Assembly: GCA_021811745.1 (NCBI GenBank)
Contig: JAJZNH010000097.1
Location: 1 to 5,104, forward strand
From: Acidobacteriota bacterium
GTDB taxonomy: Bacteria > Acidobacteriota > Terriglobia > Terriglobales > Acidobacteriaceae
Reading direction: 5' to 3'
DNA length: 5,104 nucleotides
Every line of letters begins with the position of its first letter. Position 1 is the first letter of the stretch. A program made the position numbers and the translations under genes. Below the pieces are notes generated by a model. That model was given only the letters and a program-made list of their open reading frames with translations, made no database searches and was not told the DNA's origin. This document shows positions 1 through 5,104 of this stretch, piece by piece.

Positions 1-492
1 CGCCTTCTTCACCACCGCCGCCGAGTTATCCGAAAAACGCAGCGGCACCTCCATGTTCGACTGGCCGCCGCAGATCCACACATCGCCGACCATCACGTTG
101 TGGAACTCCGCGGTCTGCTCGCCGTCCGTCACTTTCATGGTGTATGGGCCACCGGTCGGCGGCGGCTGAATCTTTACCTGCCAGCGGCGGTCGGATGCCG
201 CCACCGCGCTCGCGCTGTGGCCCGCGATCTGGACATGCACGGTATCGCCCGGTTTGGACCAGCCCCAGATGGTGTCTGGCTTGCCGCGCTGAAGAACCAT
301 GTCGTCACCGAAGATCGAGCTGACGAAGGGGAGCGTTTTGGGGGCGGCGGTGCTGCCGCCAAAAATCGCGCTGTCCAGGGAAGGTGTCTTTGCCTGCTTC
401 GTTTTCGGAGCAGTTTGGGCGAATAAGCAGCAGCCCGGCATAGCCAGCAGGCTCACCACAGCGGAAACAACAAGCTTGCGTCTGGAAATCAT
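1..492 (-). CDS. Secreted sialate O-acetylesterase-like (SASA/SGNH) esterase, N-terminal part, cut by the window edge
   Basis: Only the first 164 codons are present; the reading frame runs off the left edge. The protein opens with a basic start and hydrophobic stretch (about residues 4-25), ending in Leu-Phe-Ala before Gln26, so a type I signal peptide is likely. Cys21-Cys22 lie within it, but the preceding Met-Pro-Gly is a poor lipobox. A Thr/Ala/Lys-rich linker (26-55) follows. A beta-rich domain (56-135) carries the FGDDMVLQRGKP and IWGWSKPGD segments typical of bacterial SASA proteins. GGQSNM at 142-147 is SGNH block I, with Ser145 the expected nucleophile; the Asp/His partners would lie beyond the edge. 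The family removes O-acetyl groups from sugars. Next to an arabinofuranosidase, an acetyl-hemicellulose substrate is more plausible than sialic acid, but that is inference. The start is fixed by an AGGAGG 9 bases upstream. It is probably the third gene of the leftward operon. Confidence 0.88.
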   Translation of the reverse strand, partial: MISRRKLVVSAVVSLLAMPGCCLFAQTAPKTKQAKTPSLDSAIFGGSTAAPKTLPFVSSIFGDDMVLQRGKPDTIWGWSKPGDTVHVQIAGHSASAVAASDRRWQVKIQPPPTGGPYTMKVTDGEQTAEFHNVMVGDVWICGGQSNMEVPLRFSDNSAAVVKKA

Positions 493-501
493 CGAGTCGG
501 G

Positions 502-507
502 CCTCCT
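502..507 (-). promoter_or_regulatory. Shine-Dalgarno of the SASA-type esterase
   Basis: The minus strand reads AGGAGG here, with a 9-base spacer to the ATG at 492. It is a perfect anti-16S match and supports that start codon. Confidence 0.85.
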
Positions 508-529
508 GAGATTCGACAAGGGATCAGAG

Positions 530-553
530 GGCGGCGCCCTGTTCTGCGCCGCC
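530..553 (-). other. GC-rich hairpin between the tannase-family gene and the SASA-type gene
   Basis: GGCGGCGC at 530-537 is exactly complementary to GCGCCGCC at 546-553, giving a perfect 8-base-pair all-G/C stem with an 8-base loop. It lies 21 bases past the tannase-family stop codon and 22 bases before the next Shine-Dalgarno in the direction of transcription. On the minus strand it is followed by a mixed CTCTGATCCCTT sequence and not a clean U tract, so it may be a weak terminator, an attenuator or an mRNA-stabilising stem. The structure is directly visible; its function is inference. Confidence 0.5.
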
Positions 554-574
554 GGCAGAGTAGTACCGGAAGGG

Positions 575-2125
575 TTAATCCTGGCAGCTAAAATTCTTCG
601 CGTCCTGGGGGTTTCCATGGCCCAGGTACTGAGCGTGCTTTGGGTAAGCGCAAAGTGGGCGGCTCCGGCCCGGAAACGCGTGGCCGGTTGCGATGACCGC
701 CGTCGGCGCCTTGCCTTTCTGCACCCAGTTCACGATGGCAGTGAGCATATCGAACTGGTCGAGAGAAGGCCCGCCGCCGCAGTGCGCCATGCCGGGCACC
801 AGAAATAGACGGCTCCAGTTTTCTACCTGCTGCAGGCCGCCATTCGCCGCCGCCATCGATTTGTAATAGCCAAGCGTGTCGAGTGGCGAAAACCAGGGAT
901 CGCTGTCGCCATGGAAGAAGATGAGCTTGCCGCCATCCTGAGAGAAAGTGGTGAGATTGGTGGAGGCTGGTTCAACCAGCGGGTCTGACGCATGCAGCGC
1001 CAGCTTGTCGACGTCGATCGTTGTCGCGGTAGTGTAGGGGCCGAAGATGCCGCCCTCTCCCATGTTGAGCAGGCCAGGCACAAAGCCTTTCATGGTAATG
1101 CCGGTGTCATACAGGAACCCGGGATAGACCTGCGTGCCATACGAGTTTTTCGGGCCGGAGAGGGGCTTCTTGATCGCGGCTATCTTGTTGGGCGCGATGC
1201 AGCCGGTGGTTTGCCCCGGCTTGCACGCCAGCACCGAAGGATCGAAGTGGCAGGCCATGGGGTTGAAGATCATTCCGTCCGCGATTCCGTCGAGGGCATC
1301 GCATTTCTTCAGCAGTGCCTGCATAAAAAGCTTGCGCTGCGCATCGGTGAGGAATTTCGAAATCTCCGGCTTGCCGGCGGCGTTCTTCGGAGATGCCTGG
1401 TTATACGCCACGGGAATCCACTGACCGATGGCCAGATTGGAAAGCCCCGTACGCATGGCCGGATCGCCCGCCACGATGCCGTTGAAGACGGTCGGATAGC
1501 GCTGCGACAGAATCATCGCTTCACGTCCGCCTGTGGAGCAGCCAACGAAGTAGGAATACGCCGCGGGCTTCGTGTAGTAGGTGGTGACGATCCGCTTGGC
1601 TACCGCGGCGACCTCGGCATTGGCGCGGTAGGCGAAATTCAGATACGCGAGCTGATCCTTCATGAAGGAGAAGTCGAACATCCCGTGCTTCGACTTATGC
1701 CCGCTGTCCGTGCTCACCACCGCAAACCCACGGTTGAGCGCGGGCCTCTTCCCCGCGTAGGACGCCCCGGCGGGATAGAACAGTATTCCATCGCCGCCAC
1801 CGCCACCCTGCATCATCATGTCGCCGTTCCAGGCGCTTTTCAGAGGGAGGGCGACCGCAAAGCCGATCCCATATTCCACGCCGTCAACTCCTTTGCGGGG
1901 GTCGATGACCCCCTGGACAAGACAGTGCGCGGGCAGACTTCCGGTGTAGCGCGGAAACGATGCCGGAACCGGCGCTCCGGCCTGCATGGCGAGCGCGCTG
2001 GTAATCTCCACGCCGCTCAGCTTCAGATTTTTGAGGTCCGCGCAAGATTGCGCCGTTTGCGCTCCGGCGGCCAGCGCAGTGAACGAGGCCGCGGCGGCCA
2101 GAATGAGGAATTGGTACTGCCGCAT
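575..2125 (-). CDS. Secreted tannase/feruloyl esterase family serine hydrolase
   Basis: The 516-residue product is full length for the tannase/feruloyl-esterase family. A signal peptide (about 1-22, ending Ala-Gly-Ala before Gln23) predicts export. The CS-D-HC signature is complete: Cys196-Ser197 in GCSTGG, Asp409 in HGDSDPWFSP, and His448-Cys449 in PGMAHCGGG. Ser197/Asp409/His448 form the triad, and Cys196-Cys449 should be disulfide bonded. The lid has a calcium-site pattern (Asp276, Asp279, Asp283 in CDALDGIADGM) like that in fungal FaeB. There are ten cysteines in all (28, 68, 196, 275, 292, 301, 309, 449, 492, 514), consistent with five disulfides in an exported enzyme. The family hydrolyses esters of gallic or hydroxycinnamic acids. 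Beside an arabinofuranosidase, a feruloyl esterase acting on feruloylated arabinose is the likelier role, but sequence alone does not separate this from tannase. The Shine-Dalgarno is weak (GAAGGGA, 5 bases before ATG). It is the second gene of the leftward set, 148 bases after the GH51 stop. Confidence 0.95.
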   Translation of the reverse strand: MRQYQFLILAAAASFTALAAGAQTAQSCADLKNLKLSGVEITSALAMQAGAPVPASFPRYTGSLPAHCLVQGVIDPRKGVDGVEYGIGFAVALPLKSAWNGDMMMQGGGGGDGILFYPAGASYAGKRPALNRGFAVVSTDSGHKSKHGMFDFSFMKDQLAYLNFAYRANAEVAAVAKRIVTTYYTKPAAYSYFVGCSTGGREAMILSQRYPTVFNGIVAGDPAMRTGLSNLAIGQWIPVAYNQASPKNAAGKPEISKFLTDAQRKLFMQALLKKCDALDGIADGMIFNPMACHFDPSVLACKPGQTTGCIAPNKIAAIKKPLSGPKNSYGTQVYPGFLYDTGITMKGFVPGLLNMGEGGIFGPYTTATTIDVDKLALHASDPLVEPASTNLTTFSQDGGKLIFFHGDSDPWFSPLDTLGYYKSMAAANGGLQQVENWSRLFLVPGMAHCGGGPSLDQFDMLTAIVNWVQKGKAPTAVIATGHAFPGRSRPLCAYPKHAQYLGHGNPQDAKNFSCQD

Positions 2126-2186
2126 AACGATCCCTTCTTTCTCCCGGGGGAAGATCGGCGTCAGAATGTCACGCAGACAATTGGCT

Positions 2187-2218
2187 GCCAGCGGCGTCGG
2201 AGTGCAAACGCCGCTGGC
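2187..2218 (-). other. Intercistronic hairpin 2 between the arabinofuranosidase and tannase-family genes
   Basis: GCCAGCGGCG at 2187-2196 is exactly complementary to CGCCGCTGGC at 2209-2218, giving a perfect 10-base-pair stem with a 12-base loop. It follows the larger hairpin at 2232-2269 in the same 148-base gap. No U tract follows on either strand, so it is not a standard intrinsic terminator. Its position between two same-direction genes suggests an effect on mRNA stability, processing or premature termination; this is inference. Confidence 0.55.
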
Positions 2219-2231
2219 TGATTTGGTCTAT

Positions 2232-2269
2232 GGGGAGCCTACAGCCGGGTGACCGGCCGCAGGCTCTCC
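2232..2269 (-). terminator. Large hairpin just past the GH51 stop codon, possible terminator or mRNA 3'-end stem
   Basis: The core arms are 2235-2248 and 2253-2266 with a 4-base loop; the outer arms extend to 2232 and 2269. Read as minus-strand RNA, the 14-pair core is fully paired, with 12 Watson-Crick pairs and 2 G-U wobbles. Read as plus-strand RNA, the same two positions would be A-C mismatches. The structure therefore favours leftward transcripts. It begins only 7 bases after the GH51 stop codon. There is no following U tract, so classical intrinsic termination is doubtful. A stabilising 3' stem or a partial terminator setting the ratio of upstream to downstream gene expression fits equally well. 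Confidence 0.5.
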
Positions 2270-2273
2270 CTGT

Positions 2274-4439
2274 TTACTGTGCCGTTTGCGTCACCGGGAA
2301 CCGATAGATATCGACGCTGATCGGAGCCACCGAGATGGTATGCGGATCGTTGCCGATTGCGATCTGGTGGATTGTCACCTGCGGCGCCTGCCCGACACGA
2401 TCGGCGGACTGCAGATCCTTCCCCGTGAGTTGCCACAGCGTTGAAGGCCCGTCGACCCGCATCCCCGCAACATTCAGGTTGAACTGCTGTTCCTTACCGG
2501 TCGCGTTCACAACCGCGATGTTCAGGAACTTGCGGTCCGGCGTCAGCGCCGCAAACATATCCAGCGGATACGTCGGACTGCCGGAGTTGGTCTTTGGCTG
2601 ATCGCCTCCAACTGGATACTGGGGCGCCGGCTGCGGCGAGTTGCCGGAGATCGCGACCGGTATCGATCCGGGAACGATGTGATCGCCGTAGAGCTTGTAC
2701 ACGAGTCCCGTGGTGTTGAAGACGGCTGCCGTGGGAGTGTAGTCCATTGTCGAGACTCCCATGGTGTGCGCCGACATCCGCAGGAAAGACGTGTGGCGAA
2801 GCATTTCGTTCAGGATCATGCCGTAGGCCAGGGCAAGCTTGAGATCCGGGCCCGCGATAAAGCTCCCGCCGAAGTACGCGTATTCGTCGATCGAAAGGAA
2901 GATGTGCTTCTTCTTCATCTCCGGAAAGCGCTGCTCGTACCGATGCCACGCCTGAGCCTGCAGGTGGACGATGTTGGCTGGGTAACGCGCGTATTGCAGC
3001 GTCGTCTGGTGCACCTTCACATAGCCGTCGGCGGTCGGAGCGTTGAGTGGCAGATGCTTCGCCTTCTGGATGTCGAAGTGCTGGCCCGCCTGTGCATACC
3101 AGTGCTGGGTGATACCGGAGAAGTTGCCCCAGCAGTGTTGGATTTCCCCGCCCGTCCAGTCTTCCGGCGTGCCTTCGACAGCGCGCATGTTATCCACGTC
3201 CTTAGCGCGCATCTCGCCCGTCAGATCCATCGGCTCGGGCATGTTGCCGGAAGCCAGAAGAATGATGGAGGGATCGGCTTTGCGCATCGCCGCGGCAAAT
3301 TCGTTGTGCTTGAGGACGTAATACTTCAGGTCCGTACGGCCGAGCTGCCACGATCCATAGGGTTCGTTGCCGATGTCCCAGTACTTCACGTCGTACGGTG
3401 CCGGATGGCCGTTGCGCGCGCGTTCCGCTCCCAGCCGCGTGTGGATGGAGCCATTCATGTACTCCACCTCCTCGGCTGCCGAATGCGCATCGCCAAAACC
3501 GGCATTGACGGTAATGTAGGGTTCAACGCCGATCAGCTTGCACAGCGTCATAAACTCATCCAGACCCACGTCGTTGGACTGCATCGCATTCCACGCATAG
3601 TCGAATGTGGGCGGACGCTTGTCGCGGGGACCGATCCCGTCGTACCAGCTCCAGTCGGACAGGAAATTGCCGCCAGGCAGTCTCCAGAAGCCGGAGTGCA
3701 GCTGGCGCAGCAGGGCAATGGTATCCGGACGAAAGCCGTCGATGTTATCGGCCGGCATCATCGAGGCTGTGCCCACATGGAAATCCCCCATCCCCGTACC
3801 GGTGATGGCAAAGGTCGCTTTGCTCGTGTCTGCGCCGGCGGTGAAATGGAAGGGAAAACTCTTATAAGTATCTGCCGTCAGATGGAAGGCAGCGGTCTCG
3901 CTCTCGCCGGCGGCGGAGCCCCAGACCAGCGCTACCTTCACCGTGCTGCCCGGCGTTCCCCGAAGCCAGATGTGGCCGATGTACCGCTTGCCCTTGACGA
4001 GGGACAGCCCCGTCTGCTGAATACCGTGCGGAGTGGAAGCGTTCAGTGCGATGCGAGGACTGTGCGCGCCGACGAAAGGAGCCTTCGTGTCCATCGTGAC
4101 CACCCCCTCCGGCCCCACGGGACGCCATTTGCGCAAACCCGCCCCGCGGAATCCCCCGCGATGGGGCGGCCCGGCGGGCTTCGGCTTCGCGACCGTGATC
4201 GGGAAGTAGAATTTGCGATCGTCCAGCATCTCGGACCACAGGCTGCGATAGACCAGCGGCCCGAGTTGCTCGATGAACATACCGAATTCGTATTTGGATG
4301 TTGGTCGACTGATCTGCTGCGTGTTGATGTCGACCGCAATCCGTTTTGGGACGACCGGCTGTGTGGTCTGACCGGTCGCGGCAACAAACGGCAGGCACAA
4401 AACCGCACAGGCAAGTTGTGTAATTCGCATCTTCTTCAC
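2274..4439 (-). CDS. Secreted alpha-L-arabinofuranosidase (GH51 type) with a carbohydrate-binding-like insert
   Basis: The 721-residue product would release terminal arabinose from arabinoxylan, arabinan or similar side chains. A signal peptide spans about 1-23. An N-terminal strand region (45-80, with YEFGMFIEQLG and LWSEMLDDRKF) resembles the usual GH51 opening. A beta-rich stretch of about 135 residues (99-234) looks like a CBM4/9-type module. The barrel follows with LPGGNF (255-259), WYDGIGPRDKRP (265-276), WDIGNEPYG with Glu359 as expected acid/base, and LSIDEYAYFGG with Glu519 as expected nucleophile. A C-terminal beta domain (about 560-721) ends the protein. I chose GTG at 4439 because AGGAGAGG lies 10 bases upstream and it gives a MetLysLys-type signal peptide. 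ATG at 4430 is the alternative. The frame stays open back to 4622, but that stretch carries the promoter and operator and is not coding. It is probably the first gene of the leftward operon. Family membership is firm; substrate is inferred. Confidence 0.92.
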   Translation of the reverse strand: MKKMRITQLACAVLCLPFVAATGQTTQPVVPKRIAVDINTQQISRPTSKYEFGMFIEQLGPLVYRSLWSEMLDDRKFYFPITVAKPKPAGPPHRGGFRGAGLRKWRPVGPEGVVTMDTKAPFVGAHSPRIALNASTPHGIQQTGLSLVKGKRYIGHIWLRGTPGSTVKVALVWGSAAGESETAAFHLTADTYKSFPFHFTAGADTSKATFAITGTGMGDFHVGTASMMPADNIDGFRPDTIALLRQLHSGFWRLPGGNFLSDWSWYDGIGPRDKRPPTFDYAWNAMQSNDVGLDEFMTLCKLIGVEPYITVNAGFGDAHSAAEEVEYMNGSIHTRLGAERARNGHPAPYDVKYWDIGNEPYGSWQLGRTDLKYYVLKHNEFAAAMRKADPSIILLASGNMPEPMDLTGEMRAKDVDNMRAVEGTPEDWTGGEIQHCWGNFSGITQHWYAQAGQHFDIQKAKHLPLNAPTADGYVKVHQTTLQYARYPANIVHLQAQAWHRYEQRFPEMKKKHIFLSIDEYAYFGGSFIAGPDLKLALAYGMILNEMLRHTSFLRMSAHTMGVSTMDYTPTAAVFNTTGLVYKLYGDHIVPGSIPVAISGNSPQPAPQYPVGGDQPKTNSGSPTYPLDMFAALTPDRKFLNIAVVNATGKEQQFNLNVAGMRVDGPSTLWQLTGKDLQSADRVGQAPQVTIHQIAIGNDPHTISVAPISVDIYRFPVTQTAQ

Positions 4440-4449
4440 GGCCACTGGA

Positions 4450-4457
4450 CCTCTCCT
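4450..4457 (-). promoter_or_regulatory. Shine-Dalgarno that decides the GTG start of the GH51 gene
   Basis: The minus strand reads AGGAGAGG. The spacer is 10 bases to the GTG at 4439 and 19 bases to the next in-frame ATG at 4430, so the GTG is favoured. Confidence 0.75.
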
Positions 4458-4470
4458 GGAACAAACCCGA

Positions 4471-4488
4471 AATTTCAGTGATGAAATT
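4471..4488. promoter_or_regulatory. AATTTCA-GTGA-TGAAATT dyad in the GH51 leader
   Basis: This is a perfect 7-base inverted repeat with a 4-base spacer, AT-rich in a GC-rich region. It lies between the LacI-type palindrome and the ribosome binding site. Its centre (4479.5) is 19 bases from the centre of the neighbouring palindrome (4498.5), just under two helical turns. It could be a second operator for another regulator or a small leader hairpin. The symmetry is seen directly; the function is inferred. Confidence 0.45.
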
Positions 4489-4492
4489 GGAT

Positions 4493-4504
4493 GGAAACGT
4501 TTCC
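4493..4504. promoter_or_regulatory. LacI-family-type operator GGAAACGTTTCC
   Basis: This is a perfect 12-base palindrome with the central CG and flanking A/T runs typical of operators bound by LacI/GalR-family sugar regulators. With its flanks (4491-4505) it also fits the general cre consensus WTGNAANCGNWNNCW. It lies 9 bases downstream of the proposed -10 box, at about +3 to +14 of the transcript, a classic repressor position. Sugar-dependent derepression of the arabinofuranosidase gene is the simplest reading. No regulator gene is in the window, so the cognate protein is unknown. Confidence 0.65.
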
Positions 4505-4513
4505 TGGCCAGCC

Positions 4514-4543
4514 AGATTAGCGCGTACTCCATACCCGTGTAAA
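4514..4543 (-). promoter_or_regulatory. Proposed sigma-70 promoter of the GH51 operon
   Basis: The minus strand has TTTACA (4543-4538, 5 of 6 matches to TTGACA), an 18-base spacer, and TAATCT (4519-4514, only 3 of 6 to TATAAT). The weak -10 keeps confidence moderate, but the position just upstream of a perfect operator palindrome supports it. The transcript would start near 4507, with a leader of about 70 bases. Confidence 0.45.
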
Positions 4544-4765
4544 GCGATTTATTTGTAGGGCGAAGCGAGCTGTCATGCCGGGGCCGATGTGAGATTTGGC
4601 CGTGTCTGGACTGGCCGATCAATGACTTCCACGCCTCGGCCGAATCGTACCGACTGGGCGACCGGCGCGGTGCGCGGTTGTGAAATCTGTTTTACCGGCA
4701 AAAAGCACTTTCCATTCGATAATCCCTGGAGCTACCATGGGCTCTATTCTGTGGAAGAGAATCGA

Positions 4766-4795
4766 TTTACTCCCAAGCCGGAATTGCGGTATACG
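4766..4795 (+). promoter_or_regulatory. Candidate promoter of the rightward gene
   Basis: TTTACT (4766-4771) and TATACG (4790-4795) are separated by 18 bases; each matches the sigma-70 consensus at 4 of 6 positions. It would give a leader of about 140 bases before the ATG at 4945. The match is weak and other promoters are possible, for example around the GATAAT near 4720. Confidence 0.3.
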
Positions 4796-4872
4796 GCACG
4801 GTAAAGGCTTACAACCGGGTTCGCCTGTTTTTTCCGGGCGGAGTCCCGCGCTTTCTGCCCCGGTTCTTTCCC

Positions 4873-4888
4873 CCTCCGGGCCCGGAGG
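4873..4888. repeat. Perfect 16-base palindrome in the leader of the rightward gene
   Basis: CCTCCGGGCCCGGAGG equals its own reverse complement. As RNA it can fold into a 6-pair stem (CCTCCG/CGGAGG) with a GGCC loop. Its right half can also pair imperfectly with TCCGGCCC at 4896-4903, so two competing folds are possible. It lies 57 bases before the start codon. It might be an operator or a leader RNA element; there is no U tract after it, so a terminator is unlikely. Confidence 0.4.
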
Positions 4889-4931
4889 AATGTCTTCCGG
4901 CCCAGGAGACGCAAACGCTACGAGGTTGAAT

Positions 4932-4936
4932 GGAGG
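4932..4936 (+). promoter_or_regulatory. Shine-Dalgarno of the rightward gene
   Basis: GGAGG lies 8 bases before the ATG at 4945 and selects it over an in-frame ATG at 4930, which overlaps this motif and has only a GAGG 4 bases upstream. Confidence 0.8.
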
Positions 4937-4944
4937 ACAGAACA

Positions 4945-5104
4945 ATGACGTTACGCAGGAATCTCGCCACTTTTGCCGCTCTCGCGGCCCTGGCGCTGCT
5001 TGGCTCGAGACTGGTCCACGCACAGGTGAAAACCGAGGTGCCTCCGGTAATCCCAGGCGCGCCTCATGTCACGGTCCAGCACATCGTGATTCACGGCGCT
5101 TCGC
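4945..5104 (+). CDS. Secreted protein, N-terminal 53 residues; possible CE1-like alpha/beta-hydrolase esterase
   Basis: Only the beginning is visible and the frame is open to the right edge. A clear signal peptide (residues 1-26) has an Arg-Arg start (MTLRRN), an Ala/Leu-rich core (8-19) and a Val-His-Ala site before Gln27. The mature part begins with a proline-rich segment (VPPVIPGAP, 35-43) followed by a strand-like HVTVQHIVIHGAS. From memory of the family, a 'PPVxPG...VTVxxIxxHG' opening resembles exported esterases of the CE1/enterochelin-esterase type found in Acidobacteria, but no catalytic motif is in view, so this is a weak suggestion. It is divergent from the arabinofuranosidase gene and may share a role in removing ester groups from plant polysaccharide. 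The start is supported by GGAGG 8 bases upstream and by the signal peptide. Confidence 0.75.
   Translation, partial: MTLRRNLATFAALAALALLGSRLVHAQVKTEVPPVIPGAPHVTVQHIVIHGAS

Larger units (their letters stand above)
4440..4944. other. 505-base divergent intergenic region
   Basis: This stretch separates the leftward GH51 gene from the rightward gene at 4945. Positions 4440-4543 hold the GH51 control region (promoter, two dyads, ribosome binding site). Positions 4766-4944 hold a possible promoter, a palindromic leader and a ribosome binding site for the rightward gene. In the middle, roughly 4544-4765, I see no gene, repeat or RNA that I can support. Short open frames there have no convincing ribosome binding site and no recognisable protein. 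Confidence 0.75.

Noticed and set aside
1..492. Lipoprotein reading of the SASA-type esterase N-terminus (Cys21/Cys22)
   Set aside because: The residues before Cys21 (Met-Pro-Gly) fit the lipobox poorly, and a type I cleavage site at Ala25-Gln26 is more natural.
992..2221. 409-codon plus-strand open frame opposite the tannase-family gene
   Set aside because: It is antisense to a gene with an intact CS-D-HC triad, is rich in Arg and Gly without domain features, and runs on through the intercistronic hairpins.
2679..4481. 600-codon plus-strand open frame opposite the arabinofuranosidase gene
   Set aside because: It is a shadow of a GC-rich coding strand. Its translation is Arg/His/Val-rich with no recognisable domain, while the opposite strand has a complete enzyme with catalytic motifs.
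4589..4804. 71-codon plus-strand frame in the divergent intergenic region
   Set aside because: It starts at a GTG with no clear ribosome binding site, overlaps the candidate promoter of the rightward gene, and its product is not recognisable.
4900..4925. Possible second LacI-type operator (GCAAACGCT) upstream of the rightward gene
   Set aside because: It resembles only a half site and lacks the central CG symmetry, so shared control of the divergent genes by this motif is not supported.
4619..5023. 134-codon minus-strand frame across the divergent region
   Set aside because: It is antisense to the signal-peptide-coding start of the rightward gene and is Pro/Gly/Arg-rich with no family resemblance.
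4890..5104. Alternative plus-strand ATG at 4890, in a different frame, open to the window end
   Set aside because: The purine-rich GGAGG lies only 1 base from this ATG, too close to serve it, and the translation is low in hydrophobic residues and not protein-like. The frame from 4945 gives a clear signal peptide.

Overview
The window looks like a carbohydrate-degradation locus from a GC-rich soil bacterium, most likely an Acidobacteriota of the Terriglobia/Acidobacteriaceae kind. That placement rests on the style of the proteins (secreted tannase-family esterase, SASA-type esterase and an arabinofuranosidase with a carbohydrate-binding insert, each with its own signal peptide) and on base composition. 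No rRNA or marker gene is present, so the taxonomy is inference.

Three genes read leftwards on the minus strand, in transcription order: a secreted family GH51-type alpha-L-arabinofuranosidase (4439 to 2274), a secreted tannase/feruloyl-esterase family serine hydrolase (2125 to 575), and the N-terminal 164 residues of a sialate O-acetylesterase-like (SASA/SGNH) esterase (492 to the left edge). The gaps are 148 and 82 bases. Each holds at least one strong inverted repeat, so the genes could form one operon with intercistronic hairpins or be partly uncoupled units.

From 4440 to 4944 there is a 505-base divergent intergenic region. Its left part carries the control region of the arabinofuranosidase gene: a plausible sigma-70 promoter, a perfect 12-base palindrome of LacI-family operator type just downstream of the expected transcription start, a second dyad 19 bases further on, and a good Shine-Dalgarno sequence. 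Its right part serves a plus-strand gene starting at 4945, of which only 53 codons are visible. It encodes a secreted protein that may be a CE1-like esterase. Its leader holds a perfect 16-base palindrome.

Read together, the products would strip side groups from plant hemicellulose or pectin. The arabinofuranosidase removes arabinose, the tannase-family enzyme would release ferulate or gallate esters, and the SASA-type enzyme would remove acetyl groups. All appear exported. I found no mobile element, CRISPR array, tRNA or rRNA. The gene content is of recognisable families; the less ordinary material is in the regulatory and intercistronic DNA.
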